Below are positions 7,993-16,452 of a DNA stretch of 64,000 nt, in pieces. A model generated the notes under the pieces. The model saw nothing but the letters and a program-made list of their open reading frames with translations, searched no databases and was not told where the DNA came from. The first letter of the stretch is position 1; the number at the start of each line of letters is the position of its first letter. Source of the stretch: Shewanella aquimarina (lineage in GTDB: Bacteria; Pseudomonadota; Gammaproteobacteria; Enterobacterales; Shewanellaceae); assembly GCF_023349185.1 (NCBI RefSeq), contig NZ_JAKIKY010000001.1, forward strand, positions 186,001-250,000, in the 5' to 3' direction. Both the position numbers and the translations under genes were made by a program.

Positions 7993-9228
7993 TTAAGCAT
8001 CCCCCCAATCTAGAGCCTTAACTAACTTCAACATGTTCTCAACCTTGTACTCTTTACCGTACCGGTCAAAGGTTATCGAGCCATGAGCATGACCAAGTAA
8101 CCCTGCCACTAGGTCAGAACTATACTCTTTATGCTTAAGCTGAGTGGCGACCGCGTGACGAATACCGTGCAGGGTGTCCCTCTTAGTCCAACCAAGCTTT
8201 GCCTTAAAGGTACAAAACCATTTAGATACTTGATGGGAATACCCCCTAATAGCTTGCCTCCTAAGTTCAGGAAACAGTCTCTCCTGCCCGCTAAGCCTTT
8301 GCTTTTCTGCGTACTGAAGGAAACCCATAGCGATTAGTTTAGGGTGAATTGGAATGACACGTTCGCTAGTCGCAGTCTTAATAGATTGGTCTGAGTGTGT
8401 CGCTCTAATCAAGATGCAGGGGTAACCGTCAATAACGATGAAGTCATCTAAGTAGAGTTGAGCTAGCTCCCCTAACCTTGCTCCAGTATAAGCCGCGAGT
8501 CTAGGTAGCCATGCTCTATAGGGGAATTTAAGCTCAGAGGTAGGAGGGAGCTCTCTGAATAGTTGCTTGATTTTAGCCTCGCTTAAAGCATCCCTAGCCT
8601 TTGACGTCTTGACCTTAGTAGACACCTTAATACTTAAGCCTGCCATAGGGTTACCAGTACCGTAATGAAGGCCAGCCCAATGTAATAGTGCTGAGACGCG
8701 AGTCAATCGCTTGTTAACTGTAGATACTGATAGGTCAGCTTTAGAGGAGAAGTATCGCTTGTACTCCAATGCCTTAGCCAAGGTGAATTGATCAAGCCGT
8801 ATGTCGCCTAAAAGACTAACCATATCCTTAAACGTCATACGGTTAACTTGTTCACTATGAGGTGACCAAGAACCTTGCTTAAGTTTCTCTTGGCAAAACT
8901 CTTCCACAACTTGAGTGAGTCTGGGTAACTTTGCTTTGCGAGTGCTGACAGCGCTTGTAGTAACTGGGGCCGAATCTTTGGTGGGGGTTAAGGTATGAGT
9001 CGACTCCTTGCTTTCGAGGCTACCAGCTTCGGCAACACTTTGTAGCTGACTCAACACCCGCCAAGATTTGCGAACAGCTTCCAATCTGTCTCTGGTGGCG
9101 AGTGACTTTCTGATTTCCCGCTTGCCTAAAATGCCTTGCTGAGCTTCAGGCACGACAATTCGCGCATACCAGATCCCATGACGAGATTGAAACAGATAAG
9201 GAGGATTTTTAGATAGACTATTTATCAT
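7993..9228 (-). CDS. int: Tyrosine recombinase (integrase) of the ffs island
   Basis: A 411-residue tyrosine integrase. The N-terminal segment (YLFQSRHGIWYARIVVP) resembles the DUF6538-type arm found in many island integrases; a core-binding domain spans about 100-200. Catalytic residues are R251 (TGARLGEL), a beta-strand lysine near 284, H354 and R357 (HGIRH), H380 (LLGH) and nucleophile Y390. The open frame extends another 48 codons upstream to a GTG inside the SRP RNA; that part is simply translated ffs, so I start at ATG 9228 (ggtgg upstream), with ATG 9261 as alternative. The gene lies immediately downstream of ffs on the same strand with no terminator between, so readthrough from the ffs promoter is likely. 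Confidence 0.92.
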   Translation of the reverse strand: MINSLSKNPPYLFQSRHGIWYARIVVPEAQQGILGKREIRKSLATRDRLEAVRKSWRVLSQLQSVAEAGSLESKESTHTLTPTKDSAPVTTSAVSTRKAKLPRLTQVVEEFCQEKLKQGSWSPHSEQVNRMTFKDMVSLLGDIRLDQFTLAKALEYKRYFSSKADLSVSTVNKRLTRVSALLHWAGLHYGTGNPMAGLSIKVSTKVKTSKARDALSEAKIKQLFRELPPTSELKFPYRAWLPRLAAYTGARLGELAQLYLDDFIVIDGYPCILIRATHSDQSIKTATSERVIPIHPKLIAMGFLQYAEKQRLSGQERLFPELRRQAIRGYSHQVSKWFCTFKAKLGWTKRDTLHGIRHAVATQLKHKEYSSDLVAGLLGHAHGSITFDRYGKEYKVENMLKLVKALDWGDA

Positions 9229-9291
9229 CGAGTGTACCACCAAGTGTATCACCTGAGGCATTTCTGAGTTAACTCGTTGATAATAGTTAGA

Positions 9292-9392
9292 ATTGGAGGT
9301 TCCCCTAGAGCCACACCCCGGCACATGAGTCGCCTGCTGCGGTTGCTCCCTTCCGGGCCTGGCCGAGTTCACAAGTTATCATTGCGGGGGGA
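9292..9392. repeat. Right 101-bp direct repeat (att site within ffs)
   Basis: Exact copy of 3626-3726. It covers nearly all of the intact ffs gene plus ten bases beyond its 3' end. The crossover must have occurred inside this block, leaving a working ffs joined to its own promoter on the right. Confidence 0.9.
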
Positions 9393-9400
9393 CCCTAGGG
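9302..9400 (-). ncRNA. ffs: 4.5S RNA (small bacterial SRP RNA)
   Basis: On the minus strand the sequence holds the hallmark SRP RNA apex: GGCCAGGCCCGGAAGGGAGC, containing the GGAA tetraloop, followed by AACCGCAGCAGGCGAC and GUGCCGGGGUGUGG on the return strand. The ends pair (CCCTAG near 9400-9395 with CTAGGG at 9308-9303), giving a hairpin of about 99 bases. The RNA forms the signal recognition particle with Ffh and targets membrane proteins. The exact ends are estimated from pairing. The 5' side faces chromosomal sequence on the right, so this is the functional copy. No U-rich terminator follows; the integrase gene does. Confidence 0.88.
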
Positions 9401-9525
9401 TCACCATAGATGCTTAAGCAATTAAATCCTTAAGACGGCGTGCATTATCTACTATGGCAGCCCGGCGATCAAGTCAATAACCAAGAGTAATCACCAGAAT
9501 AGGCCCAACTGCCGAATCTATAAAC

Positions 9526-9545
9526 AAAAGCCCGCGAGTGCGGGC
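9526..9545 (-). terminator. Terminator after the ComEA-like gene
   Basis: The minus strand reads GCCCGC-ACTC-GCGGGC then TTTTGTTT: a 6-bp GC stem followed by a U-rich tract, about 50 bases past the stop of the ComEA-like gene. Confidence 0.8.
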
Positions 9546-9594
9546 TAAATTCCATCGACCTTTGGCGTCGCTACGGGTGCCACTACAAATGTCA

Positions 9595-9894
9595 CTACAG
9601 AGACAGGATCGCCCTATTCTGTTCAAGCACCTTGGGGCCGATACCTTTTACCCGGGTTAATTCTTCAATACTATTGAAATTACCATGGGCATCTCGGTAT
9701 TCCACAATGGCAGATGCCTTAGCTTCACCTATACCCTTGAGTTGAGTCAACTCTTGGGCGCTTGCGGTATTGATATTAACCTGGGTCAGGCTCGCCTGGG
9801 CCGTGTCAGCAGGTATAGAAACCTGTTCGGCAGCCAGAGCGGGAAAGAGGGAAAATGACGCCACGACGAGCGCGGCTAAAAGTAGGTTTTTCAT
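9595..9894 (-). CDS. ComEA-like helix-hairpin-helix exported protein
   Basis: A 99-residue protein with a signal peptide (MKNLLLAALVVASFSLFPALA) and a C-terminal tandem helix-hairpin-helix: NINTASAQELTQLKGIGEAKA and IEELTRVKGIGPKVLEQN, the ComEA signature for binding double-stranded DNA. Such small proteins act in the periplasm of Gram-negative bacteria during DNA uptake. The start at 9894 is chosen for the aaggagag ribosome site and the signal peptide; a longer frame to 10011 is open but lacks both. It is transcribed toward ffs and has its own terminator. Confidence 0.9.
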   Translation of the reverse strand: MKNLLLAALVVASFSLFPALAAEQVSIPADTAQASLTQVNINTASAQELTQLKGIGEAKASAIVEYRDAHGNFNSIEELTRVKGIGPKVLEQNRAILSL

Positions 9895-10285
9895 TGAGGG
9901 GCTCTCCTTAAATGTCCTTATGGTATGCATGGCCAACAATCCTTTTTCCTCGGCCACCTCGAAAACATAGAACAGCTTCAAAAATTTCGCCAATACGTGA
10001 CAGCCAAACAAACCGCGCAGGGCTCGCCGAGATATAGATCACAAAATAAATTATATTAATTTATTTCAGTCTGTTATTAATTAGCACCCCTTTACCCAGC
10101 CGTCGTAAAAAAAATTGATCGCCAAGCGTCACTACCGCGTGATCAACGCCTCATATGACTCAAACAAGGCGAGGCAGATCACGCCACCAAAAGTGAAATA
10201 TGTAGCTTTGCCACATAAAAATTTTGTTGCGCAGCGCAACCGCTAGGCTAGTGTAGAGCGCCAAAATAATAATTAAGGAAACCCT
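9895..10285. other. Divergent intergenic region, ComEA-like gene / DASS transporter
   Basis: About 390 bases separate two divergent genes. It is AT-rich around 10040-10080 and contains one CRP-like site (listed separately). No RNA gene or supported reading frame was seen. Confidence 0.6.
10028..10043. promoter_or_regulatory. Possible CRP-binding site
   Basis: CGAGA-TATAGA-TCACA fits TGTGA-N6-TCACA in the right half and 3 of 5 bases in the left half. It lies between the divergent ComEA-like gene and the anion transporter gene and could act on either. Confidence 0.35.
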
Positions 10286-11677
10286 ATGTCCCTCGACACC
10301 ACACAAGAGGCGCTCGCCGCACCACCTAAGTCGGCGCCTCAAACCAACTTGCCCATCTTGTTTGGCGATATCCTACTCTTTGTCTTGCTCTATAACTTTC
10401 TACCTTTCGAGCCTGGCGTAAATACCGGCATTGCCATCTTGGTCTTCGCCGCCGTGCTCTGGTTGACCGAGGCGATTCACATCAGCGTCACCGCCATTCT
10501 GATCCCCATCATGGGGGTGTTGTTAGGGGTATTCGAAACTAAGGCGGCCATGAGCAACTTCGCCAATCCTATCATCTACCTGTTCTTCGGTGGCTTCGTG
10601 CTGGCCGCAGCGCTAAGTCATCAAGGAATCGATAGACGCATCGCTCAGAAGGTATTAACCGCCTCCAAGGGTAAGCTCAGCATCGCCTGCATGCTACTGT
10701 TTGGGATCACAGCCCTGCTCTCCATGTGGATCAGCAACACGGCCACCGCGGCCATGATGCTACCACTTGCGCTTGGGATCCTGAGACAACTGGATTTCAA
10801 GGAGCACAGAAGCACTTACCTCTTCATGCTGCTGGGTATCGCCTACTCGGCCAACATTGGCGGCATAGGCACTCTGGTCGGTAGCCCGCCAAATGCGATT
10901 GCCGCCGCCCAGGTGGGCCTGAGCTTCGCCGACTGGCTTGAGTTTGGTCTTATAACCGTTGCACTGATGCTGCCTAGCATGTTGATTGCCCTCTATCTCT
11001 ACCTTAAGCCCAATCTGAATGTGGTCTGTGAGATCCCCAAGAGCAACGAGCATCTCACCATGCAGGGCAAGCTTACCCTGCTGATCTTCATCACCACGGT
11101 CTGCTGCTGGATCTTCAGCAAGCCCATCTCCACCTCGCTGGGGGGAATTAAACAATTCGACACCATAGTGGCACTGGGCTCGGTAGTGATGCTCGCGGGG
11201 CTTGGCCTGGTCGACTGGAAGAAGATAGAGAAAACTACAGATTGGGGCGTGCTGATCCTCTTCGGCGGCGGTCTCACACTGAGCGCCATCCTTAAGGCCA
11301 CGGGCACCAGCGTCTTCCTGGCACACTGGGTGACTGATATCTTTGGTAATACCCATATGGCGCTGTTTACCTTTGCGGTGATCTTCTTCGTGGTGATGCT
11401 GACCGAATTTGCCAGTAACACCGCCAGCGCCGCCCTCTTGGTTCCCGTATTTGCCGCCATCGCCGAGGCCCTTGGTTTGTCGCCTGTGATGCTCTCCGTA
11501 CTCATAGGTATCGCCGCATCCTGCGCCTTCATGTTGCCGGTCGCCACGCCGCCGAACGCCATCGTGTACGGCTCTGGCTTTATCAAGCAATCTGAGATGA
11601 TGCGCGCCGGGGTGATCATCAACTTCATCAGCATGTTGGCGCTCTATGTGATCGCCCATCTGTTCTGGACCATCTAA
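10286..11677 (+). CDS. DASS/SLC13-family anion (dicarboxylate) symporter
   Basis: A 463-residue inner-membrane protein with a dozen hydrophobic segments. It carries the paired SNT-type motifs of the divalent anion:sodium symporter family: [13 protein letters not shown] in the first half with [14 protein letters not shown], and [15 protein letters not shown] in the second half with [14 protein letters not shown]. These helix-hairpin motifs bind sodium and the carboxylate or sulfate substrate. Substrate is not settled by sequence; C4-dicarboxylates are the usual guess. A taaggaaa ribosome site precedes the ATG. It is monocistronic, with a terminator ten bases after the stop. Confidence 0.9.
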   Translation: MSLDTTQEALAAPPKSAPQTNLPILFGDILLFVLLYNFLPFEPGVNTGIAILVFAAVLWLTEAIHISVTAILIPIMGVLLGVFETKAAMSNFANPIIYLFFGGFVLAAALSHQGIDRRIAQKVLTASKGKLSIACMLLFGITALLSMWISNTATAAMMLPLALGILRQLDFKEHRSTYLFMLLGIAYSANIGGIGTLVGSPPNAIAAAQVGLSFADWLEFGLITVALMLPSMLIALYLYLKPNLNVVCEIPKSNEHLTMQGKLTLLIFITTVCCWIFSKPISTSLGGIKQFDTIVALGSVVMLAGLGLVDWKKIEKTTDWGVLILFGGGLTLSAILKATGTSVFLAHWVTDIFGNTHMALFTFAVIFFVVMLTEFASNTASAALLVPVFAAIAEALGLSPVMLSVLIGIAASCAFMLPVATPPNAIVYGSGFIKQSEMMRAGVIINFISMLALYVIAHLFWTI

Positions 11678-11686
11678 AAGTAAAAA

Positions 11687-11708
11687 GCCTGCAATCGCAG
11701 GCTTTTTT
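11687..11708. terminator. Bidirectional terminator
   Basis: GCCTGC-AATC-GCAGGC followed by TTTTTT, preceded by AAAAA. It can end the DASS gene (plus) and the methionine gamma-lyase gene (minus), which converge here. Confidence 0.9.
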
Positions 11709-11759
11709 ATTGATCGAAGCTAACGGCTCACATCACTGTTATCGACTCCAAGCTTTAGG

Positions 11760-12935
11760 CTATTCTCCGAAGGCCTGCGCCAGATCGGCAATGATGTCAT
11801 CGCTGTCTTCCAGGCCTAGGGAGATCCTCAACAGGCTATCGCCTATGCCAGCGTCCATTCTGGCCTCTGGCGAATAGGGGGAATGCGTCATAGAGGCAGG
11901 ATGCTGGATCAACGACTCGGCATCCCCCAGACTGACCGCAATTTTAAAGAGCTTGAGTCGATTAGCGAACGCCTTGGCGGCATCGAAGCTGCCTTTGAGT
12001 TCGAAGGCGACCACACCGCCGGCCCTGAGCATCTGCTTACCCAGCAGGGCATGGCCCGAATGTCCCTTGAGGCCAGGATAATAGACTCTGGCCACCTTAG
12101 GATGCTGCTCAAGGTAATTAGCTACCCGCTCGGCGTTATCGCAGTGGCGCGCCAGTCTCACATCTAAGGTCTTGAGCCCTCTTAGGATCAACCAGGCATC
12201 GTGCGGCGAGATCACCCCGCCGATATCCTTAAGCACCTCAAGCTTGACCTTAGTGATCATCTCCTCGGTGCCACAGACGATTCCGGCGATCACGTCACCA
12301 TGACCGTTGAGATACTTAGTCGCACTGTGGATCACCATGTCTATCCCCATGCTCAGCGGGCGTTGCAACAGTGGCGTCATAAAGGTGTTGTCGACGATAC
12401 TGACCAGCTGATGGCGCTTGGCCAGTGCTGCAATGGCGGCGAGATCATACACATCCAGATGGGGGTTAACGGGCGTCTCGCAAAACAACGCCTTAGTGTT
12501 GGGGCGAATGGCCTGCTCTATGTTGGCCACCTCGCAAAAATCCACTAGGGTAACCTCGATACCGAAGCGTTTAAACTGCTCTGTCATCAAGGCAAAGGTA
12601 CAGCCATAGACAGCCTTGGATGCGACCAGGTGGTCACCTTGACTTAGGTTAGTCAACAGGGCCGCCGACACCGCCGCCATGCCAGATGCGGTCGCGGCAG
12701 CCGCCTCGCTGCCTTCCAGCACAGCCATCTTGCGTTCGAGCTCTGCCGTGGTGGGATTACCGAGACGAGTGTAGATATAGCCTTGTTGTTCGCCGGCAAA
12801 GCAATCACCGCCCTGCTCGACATTCTCAAAGGTAAAGGTGGCACTTTGCACCAAAGGGGATACCAAGGCGCCATGCTGATTGGCCTCATGCCCAGCATGG
12901 ATCACCTGAGTGGCAAGTTTCCATTTATCTTGCAT
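11760..12935 (-). CDS. megL: Methionine gamma-lyase (PLP-dependent)
   Basis: A 391-residue Cys/Met-metabolism PLP enzyme. The Schiff-base lysine is K207 in HSATKYLNGHGD. The active-site segment VYGCTFAL contains Y110 and C112; this cysteine is characteristic of methionine gamma-lyases and is normally absent in cystathionine gamma-synthases and beta-lyases. The enzyme splits methionine to methanethiol, 2-oxobutyrate and ammonia. It could in principle act as a broader-range cystathionine/homocysteine lyase. It stands alone, convergent with the DASS gene and about 125 bases downstream of the ycjF stop on the same strand. Confidence 0.85.
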   Translation of the reverse strand: MQDKWKLATQVIHAGHEANQHGALVSPLVQSATFTFENVEQGGDCFAGEQQGYIYTRLGNPTTAELERKMAVLEGSEAAAATASGMAAVSAALLTNLSQGDHLVASKAVYGCTFALMTEQFKRFGIEVTLVDFCEVANIEQAIRPNTKALFCETPVNPHLDVYDLAAIAALAKRHQLVSIVDNTFMTPLLQRPLSMGIDMVIHSATKYLNGHGDVIAGIVCGTEEMITKVKLEVLKDIGGVISPHDAWLILRGLKTLDVRLARHCDNAERVANYLEQHPKVARVYYPGLKGHSGHALLGKQMLRAGGVVAFELKGSFDAAKAFANRLKLFKIAVSLGDAESLIQHPASMTHSPYSPEARMDAGIGDSLLRISLGLEDSDDIIADLAQAFGE

Positions 12936-13060
12936 ACACTTTCTCCGTCATACTCGCTGCCTATTATTGTTGGCTTATATTTATTGTCTTGGCGTGGCAG
13001 CGATGCACTAACTTGCCCAGTTTCGGGGCATAGAGTAAACCTGTCGCGAAAAATTATCCC

Positions 13061-14155
13061 CTACTTAGATGTAAAATCTTTGTTACGAACAGGCGTTTTA
13101 CCTAGGACGCTGAAAGAGAAGTCTTTCAGCTCGCCAAGCAAAGCTGTGTGTATCTTGCTTAGCTTAGGTTGAGATTCTGGCGTAAACACCACGGGACGAC
13201 ACAGGCGCATGGTCTGATAGCCTAAACGTGCGGTAAGCAGTCCGCCGCCTAGTCCCTGTGCCAACCTGGCGGAAAGCTTGCCCGAGATCTCCAGCGAAAA
13301 CAGCTGAGTCCCGATATCTGTGACTAGCTCACTGGTACCTGCGTAGATGATGTTAGTGATCACCGACCGGATAAGCTTGATGCGGCTCCAGTAACCCAGC
13401 TCTATGCCATAACACCTCGCCAGCTCAGCTATCATCTTCTGGTTGCGCCAGAGTATGAGCGCCATATCCAGCACAGCAATAGGACTGGCCGCCAACAGGA
13501 GTGCCGACTCACTGGCATATCTATGCACTAGCTTCTTCGCCTTGGCATCGACCTGTGGCAGCACGCTGCTCTCGAACAAGATCAAGCGCTCGGCGTCGTT
13601 ATGCTCCTCGTGCACTAGGCGATAATAGCCCTTGGTATCGATATCTTCAGGCAGGTTCGAGATCAGCTTATCGATGAAGCTGTCTGCCTCGCCTCTCTGC
13701 ATACTCTGAGATAAGCGCTCACTTACCGCCTGGGCCTCTTCTACCGCACGCAGCCGCCTTAATTGACGCCACTCTTTAACGCCTATGGTTATCGCCCACA
13801 GACTGACGATGGCCGTGACGCCGCCATAGAGGCCAAACAGCCAGGGGCTTTGCCCCCATGCCTCTTTTAAGGTCAGCACTAGCTCCACCAGCAATATGCT
13901 TCCTATACCGAGCAATGATGCCTTAGCCAGCCAGGACCATGAACGCCGACGCGCACCAGATGGCGACTTGCTAACGATGCCGTCAAGCTCAGGCACCAGT
14001 GCCTGAAGCGCCGCTTCGTCGAGTTCGCCTGTCTCGGCATCCTCGAACACCACCTGATCATCGAAGCGCTCTGCCGCCTTGAGCTGAGTAACGCTTAAGG
14101 CCTGCTCTGGCTCGAACACTTGCTTCTTTTCAATCTGCATATCGGCTTTACTCAT
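13061..14155 (-). CDS. ycjF: YcjF-like inner-membrane protein (TIGR01620/DUF697)
   Basis: A 364-residue protein with an acidic cytoplasmic N-terminus (about 1-70) and two hydrophobic segments (about 75-95 and 105-125). A C-terminal DUF697-like region follows, with hydrophobic helices around residues 215-235 and 265-290 (SPIAVLDMALILWRNQKMI, ending in a GGGLLTARLG segment). YcjF is the partner of the GTPase-like YcjX and is linked to the phage-shock response. It is the last gene of the ycjX-ycjF pair, 85 bases after ycjX. Exact biochemical role unknown. Confidence 0.88.
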   Translation of the reverse strand: MSKADMQIEKKQVFEPEQALSVTQLKAAERFDDQVVFEDAETGELDEAALQALVPELDGIVSKSPSGARRRSWSWLAKASLLGIGSILLVELVLTLKEAWGQSPWLFGLYGGVTAIVSLWAITIGVKEWRQLRRLRAVEEAQAVSERLSQSMQRGEADSFIDKLISNLPEDIDTKGYYRLVHEEHNDAERLILFESSVLPQVDAKAKKLVHRYASESALLLAASPIAVLDMALILWRNQKMIAELARCYGIELGYWSRIKLIRSVITNIIYAGTSELVTDIGTQLFSLEISGKLSARLAQGLGGGLLTARLGYQTMRLCRPVVFTPESQPKLSKIHTALLGELKDFSFSVLGKTPVRNKDFTSK

Positions 14156-14240
14156 AACGCTTTTCGGTGCCCTCTTTGCAATGCATACTTTCTAACAGCT
14201 AGCTTTCTAACAACTAGCTCTCTACACCTAAGTGCTCGAT

Positions 14241-15686
14241 TTAACTCAGCTTGTCGCCGAGCAAAAACTGCAACAGGTGATCCAGGCGTATATGCTCAAA
14301 CTGCGCCTGATGGCCAGACTCGGCCAGTCGCGGCGGGGCGAAATCGACAAACTCAAATCCTTGCTTTCGCCAGAAATCGCCACCAGGTAAGTGAGTGGGG
14401 ACTTCGCCGGGGAACATGGTCACCTCTTGGTTTGAAGCAAGCTCTATCCCCTTCACCACCTCGACCGATTTTCCCTGGCTCTGCACCATGCCGTGCTGAG
14501 TCGCCTTGATGGCACTGATCGCCATCACCTCGACGTCGCATCCCTCAAACTGGGCGTGTTGCTGACTGCGTTTCACCAGATGAGACAAAAGCGACAACAC
14601 ATTGCTCTGCTGATCCCGGGTGATGTGATCGACCTTACTGGCAGCAAACAGCAGCCTGTCGATCCGAGGCGCGAATAGTCGTCTCAGCAGGTTGGACTGG
14701 CCGAAATGAAAACTCTCCATGATGGCGTCGATCGCCCCTGTCATATCATCAAACTGTGCCTTACCTCGATTGAGCGGCGTGAGGCAATCGACCAACACCA
14801 ACTGGCGGTCGAACTTCGCAAAGTAGTCTCGATAGAAGGGTTTCACCACCTGGCTAACATAGCTGTGATAGCGCTGCTTCAACACCTGATAATAGGAGTG
14901 CTTCGGACTCTCTTCGGCCGCATCTAACTCGGTCTCACTGAGATGCAGCAAAGGAAAAAACGCTAGTATGGGCGTATCTGCGAGCTCTCCCGGCAGCAAC
15001 ATGCGGCCGGGCTGCGCATGATAGAAGCCTTGCTGCTCGACTAAATCCACCAGCAAGGCCTGATAGAGACTGGCGATATGCTTTAACTTGAGTTCATCGG
15101 CGTTCTGGGTCAGGTCTAGCGCTCTACATGCAGACACGAAGGCCTGATAATGGGCACTCTGGGACAACACGGCATCGCGGCGCGCCTGCGTCTGGCACCA
15201 GGCCTTAAAGCTCAGCTTGAGCATAGGCAGATCCAGCAGCCATTCGCCGGGGTAATCCACTATGTCCAAATAAAGCGTCGCGCTGTCGGTAAATTTCGCC
15301 CTAAAGCCTGCCGAAGGCTGGTATCGAATGGCCAGGCGCAGCTCGCTGATGGTACGGGTCGATTGTGGCCAGGCAGGCTTCTCGCCGCATAAAGCGCTCA
15401 TGGCGCCCTCATAGTCGAAACTCGCTATGGTCAGATCCGGCTGTAGCGCACGTTTCACCCCGTGTAAGCGCCCCTCACGGGAGACCTGTAATAGTGACAG
15501 CGCATTGTGGCGCTGACCGACACCGGCATGCAGCAGTTGATTGACCAGTCCGGTAATAAAGGCGGTCTTTCCCGCGCCCGATAAGCCAGTCACCGCCAGG
15601 CGAACATGATTGTCCGTGGTGCGTTTAACCAGTGACTTGGAGTGATGGCCGAGTTGACGAAGTGAGCGGTTAAATGAATTCATCAT
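14241..15686 (-). CDS. ycjX: YcjX-like P-loop NTPase (DUF463)
   Basis: A 481-residue P-loop protein with Walker A GLSGAGKT at residues 34-41, a switch-like DIVDYPGEWLLDLPM segment and DxVLVDCLTPLNRG later, all typical of the DUF463/YcjX family. Structures of family members resemble a GTPase with a dynamin-like regulatory part. It is tied to the Psp envelope-stress regulon. It lies downstream of pspABC on the same strand after a 124-base gap that contains a heptamer tandem repeat, and upstream of ycjF. Confidence 0.9.
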   Translation of the reverse strand: MMNSFNRSLRQLGHHSKSLVKRTTDNHVRLAVTGLSGAGKTAFITGLVNQLLHAGVGQRHNALSLLQVSREGRLHGVKRALQPDLTIASFDYEGAMSALCGEKPAWPQSTRTISELRLAIRYQPSAGFRAKFTDSATLYLDIVDYPGEWLLDLPMLKLSFKAWCQTQARRDAVLSQSAHYQAFVSACRALDLTQNADELKLKHIASLYQALLVDLVEQQGFYHAQPGRMLLPGELADTPILAFFPLLHLSETELDAAEESPKHSYYQVLKQRYHSYVSQVVKPFYRDYFAKFDRQLVLVDCLTPLNRGKAQFDDMTGAIDAIMESFHFGQSNLLRRLFAPRIDRLLFAASKVDHITRDQQSNVLSLLSHLVKRSQQHAQFEGCDVEVMAISAIKATQHGMVQSQGKSVEVVKGIELASNQEVTMFPGEVPTHLPGGDFWRKQGFEFVDFAPPRLAESGHQAQFEHIRLDHLLQFLLGDKLS

Positions 15687-15730
15687 TTGCTTTTACTATT
15701 GGCTAAGGGCTTTATGGCTAAGAGCTTATA

Positions 15731-15758
15731 GCTAAAGGCTAAAGGCTAAAGGCTAAAG
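15731..15758. repeat. Heptamer tandem repeat (GCTAAAG)x4
   Basis: Four perfect copies of GCTAAAG plus a partial fifth. Degenerate versions (ggctaagggc, ggctaagagc) extend upstream from about 15696. It sits between pspC and ycjX. Confidence 0.9.
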
Positions 15759-15810
15759 GCTTCTAATCTTAATACGGCTAAGGGCGGTATACACCGCCCA
15801 TTGAAAGGAT

Positions 15811-16206
15811 TTAAAGATTGTTGATCTGTTGTTTAAGATCGAAGCTGTCCGAGGTGACGTGCCTTTCAAGATGCTGCAACCTAAGTTCTAAATCGCGGAA
15901 CTGGTTGTTGACGTCTCTCAAGGCGGCCTTAGCCGGCTCTCCTGCCTGCCATACCTTCTTCTTCACCTCGATCTCCTTGTGTTGTTGCTTGTTCTTTGCG
16001 CTGCCGGGTTTGATATCCAGAATCATCCAGAGTAGTACGTAGATGATAAGAATAACCCCCGATCCCCCAAGCAAAAATATCGATGCGGCGACCACTCTGA
16101 CCAACCAGGTTTCGAAGTTGAAGTAGTCCGCTATCCCTGCGCACACTCCAGCTATCTTGCCTGACTCGGGGATTCGATATAAGGGTCGTCCCTTAGATTC
16201 GCTCAT
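15811..16206 (-). CDS. pspC: Phage shock protein C
   Basis: A 131-residue PspC: the PspC domain (LYRIPESGKIAGVCAGIADYF then WLVRVVAASIFLLGGSGVILIIYVLLWMIL) covers residues 9-65 with one long membrane segment. A C-terminal helical/coiled-coil part follows (residues 85-131). PspC with PspB senses inner-membrane stress and controls PspA and PspF. Its start overlaps the end of pspB by 14 bases, so translation is coupled. Confidence 0.95.
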   Translation of the reverse strand: MSESKGRPLYRIPESGKIAGVCAGIADYFNFETWLVRVVAASIFLLGGSGVILIIYVLLWMILDIKPGSAKNKQQHKEIEVKKKVWQAGEPAKAALRDVNNQFRDLELRLQHLERHVTSDSFDLKQQINNL

Positions 16207-16432
16207 CTCGATTCCTCCACTGCGGGGCCTCGCTATCTAAAATCGCTTCCAATGTCTCTATGCGTTGGGCCATTTTATCAGCTTTGCCAATTAGCTCATT
16301 GAGCTGAGCATACTCTTCTTCAGTGAGTCCCTGGCTCACTTGGCGTTTGCTACGATAGTGCAGAACCAGCCAGATGGGCGCCACCACTACCATAAAGATA
16401 ATAATTGGGGCTATTAGTAAATCCAAATCCAT
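16193..16432 (-). CDS. pspB: Phage shock protein B
   Basis: A 79-residue PspB: one N-terminal membrane helix (LLIAPIIIFMVVVAPIWLVLHY) followed by a soluble coiled-coil with LTEEEYAQLNELIGKADKMAQRIETLE. It is the partner of PspC in stress sensing. It follows pspA by 20 bases and overlaps pspC. Confidence 0.95.
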   Translation of the reverse strand: MDLDLLIAPIIIFMVVVAPIWLVLHYRSKRQVSQGLTEEEYAQLNELIGKADKMAQRIETLEAILDSEAPQWRNRDERI

Positions 16433-16452
16433 AACTCACCTCAGAATTGTTG

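Larger units (their letters stand above)
3727..9392. mobile_element. Small integrative element inserted in the SRP RNA gene (ffs)
   Basis: About 5.7 kb lies between two identical 101-bp copies of the ffs region. The right copy is flanked by a tyrosine integrase gene transcribed away from ffs. Inside are an HNH-FKBP fusion protein, a serine resolvase, a Rha-type phage regulator and an unknown protein, with noticeably AT-richer sequence than the flanking genes. No conjugation, capsid or recognisable replication genes are present, so it is either a minimal satellite-like island or a decayed phage-derived element. The first ~315 bases (3727-4042) hold no gene I can support. 5570-5859 holds only repeats near its right end. 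Confidence 0.85.

Noticed and set aside
7802..7996. 64-codon open frame between the unknown protein and int
   Set aside because: No ribosome site, no family resemblance, and irregular composition; likely chance.
9229..9372. 48-codon N-terminal extension of the integrase beginning with GTG
   Set aside because: It is a translation of the SRP RNA and its 3' flank. The recognisable integrase begins at or near the ATG at 9228.
10760..11659. 299-codon antisense frame opposite the DASS transporter
   Set aside because: His/Gln/Gly-rich, typical of the reverse strand of a membrane-protein gene.
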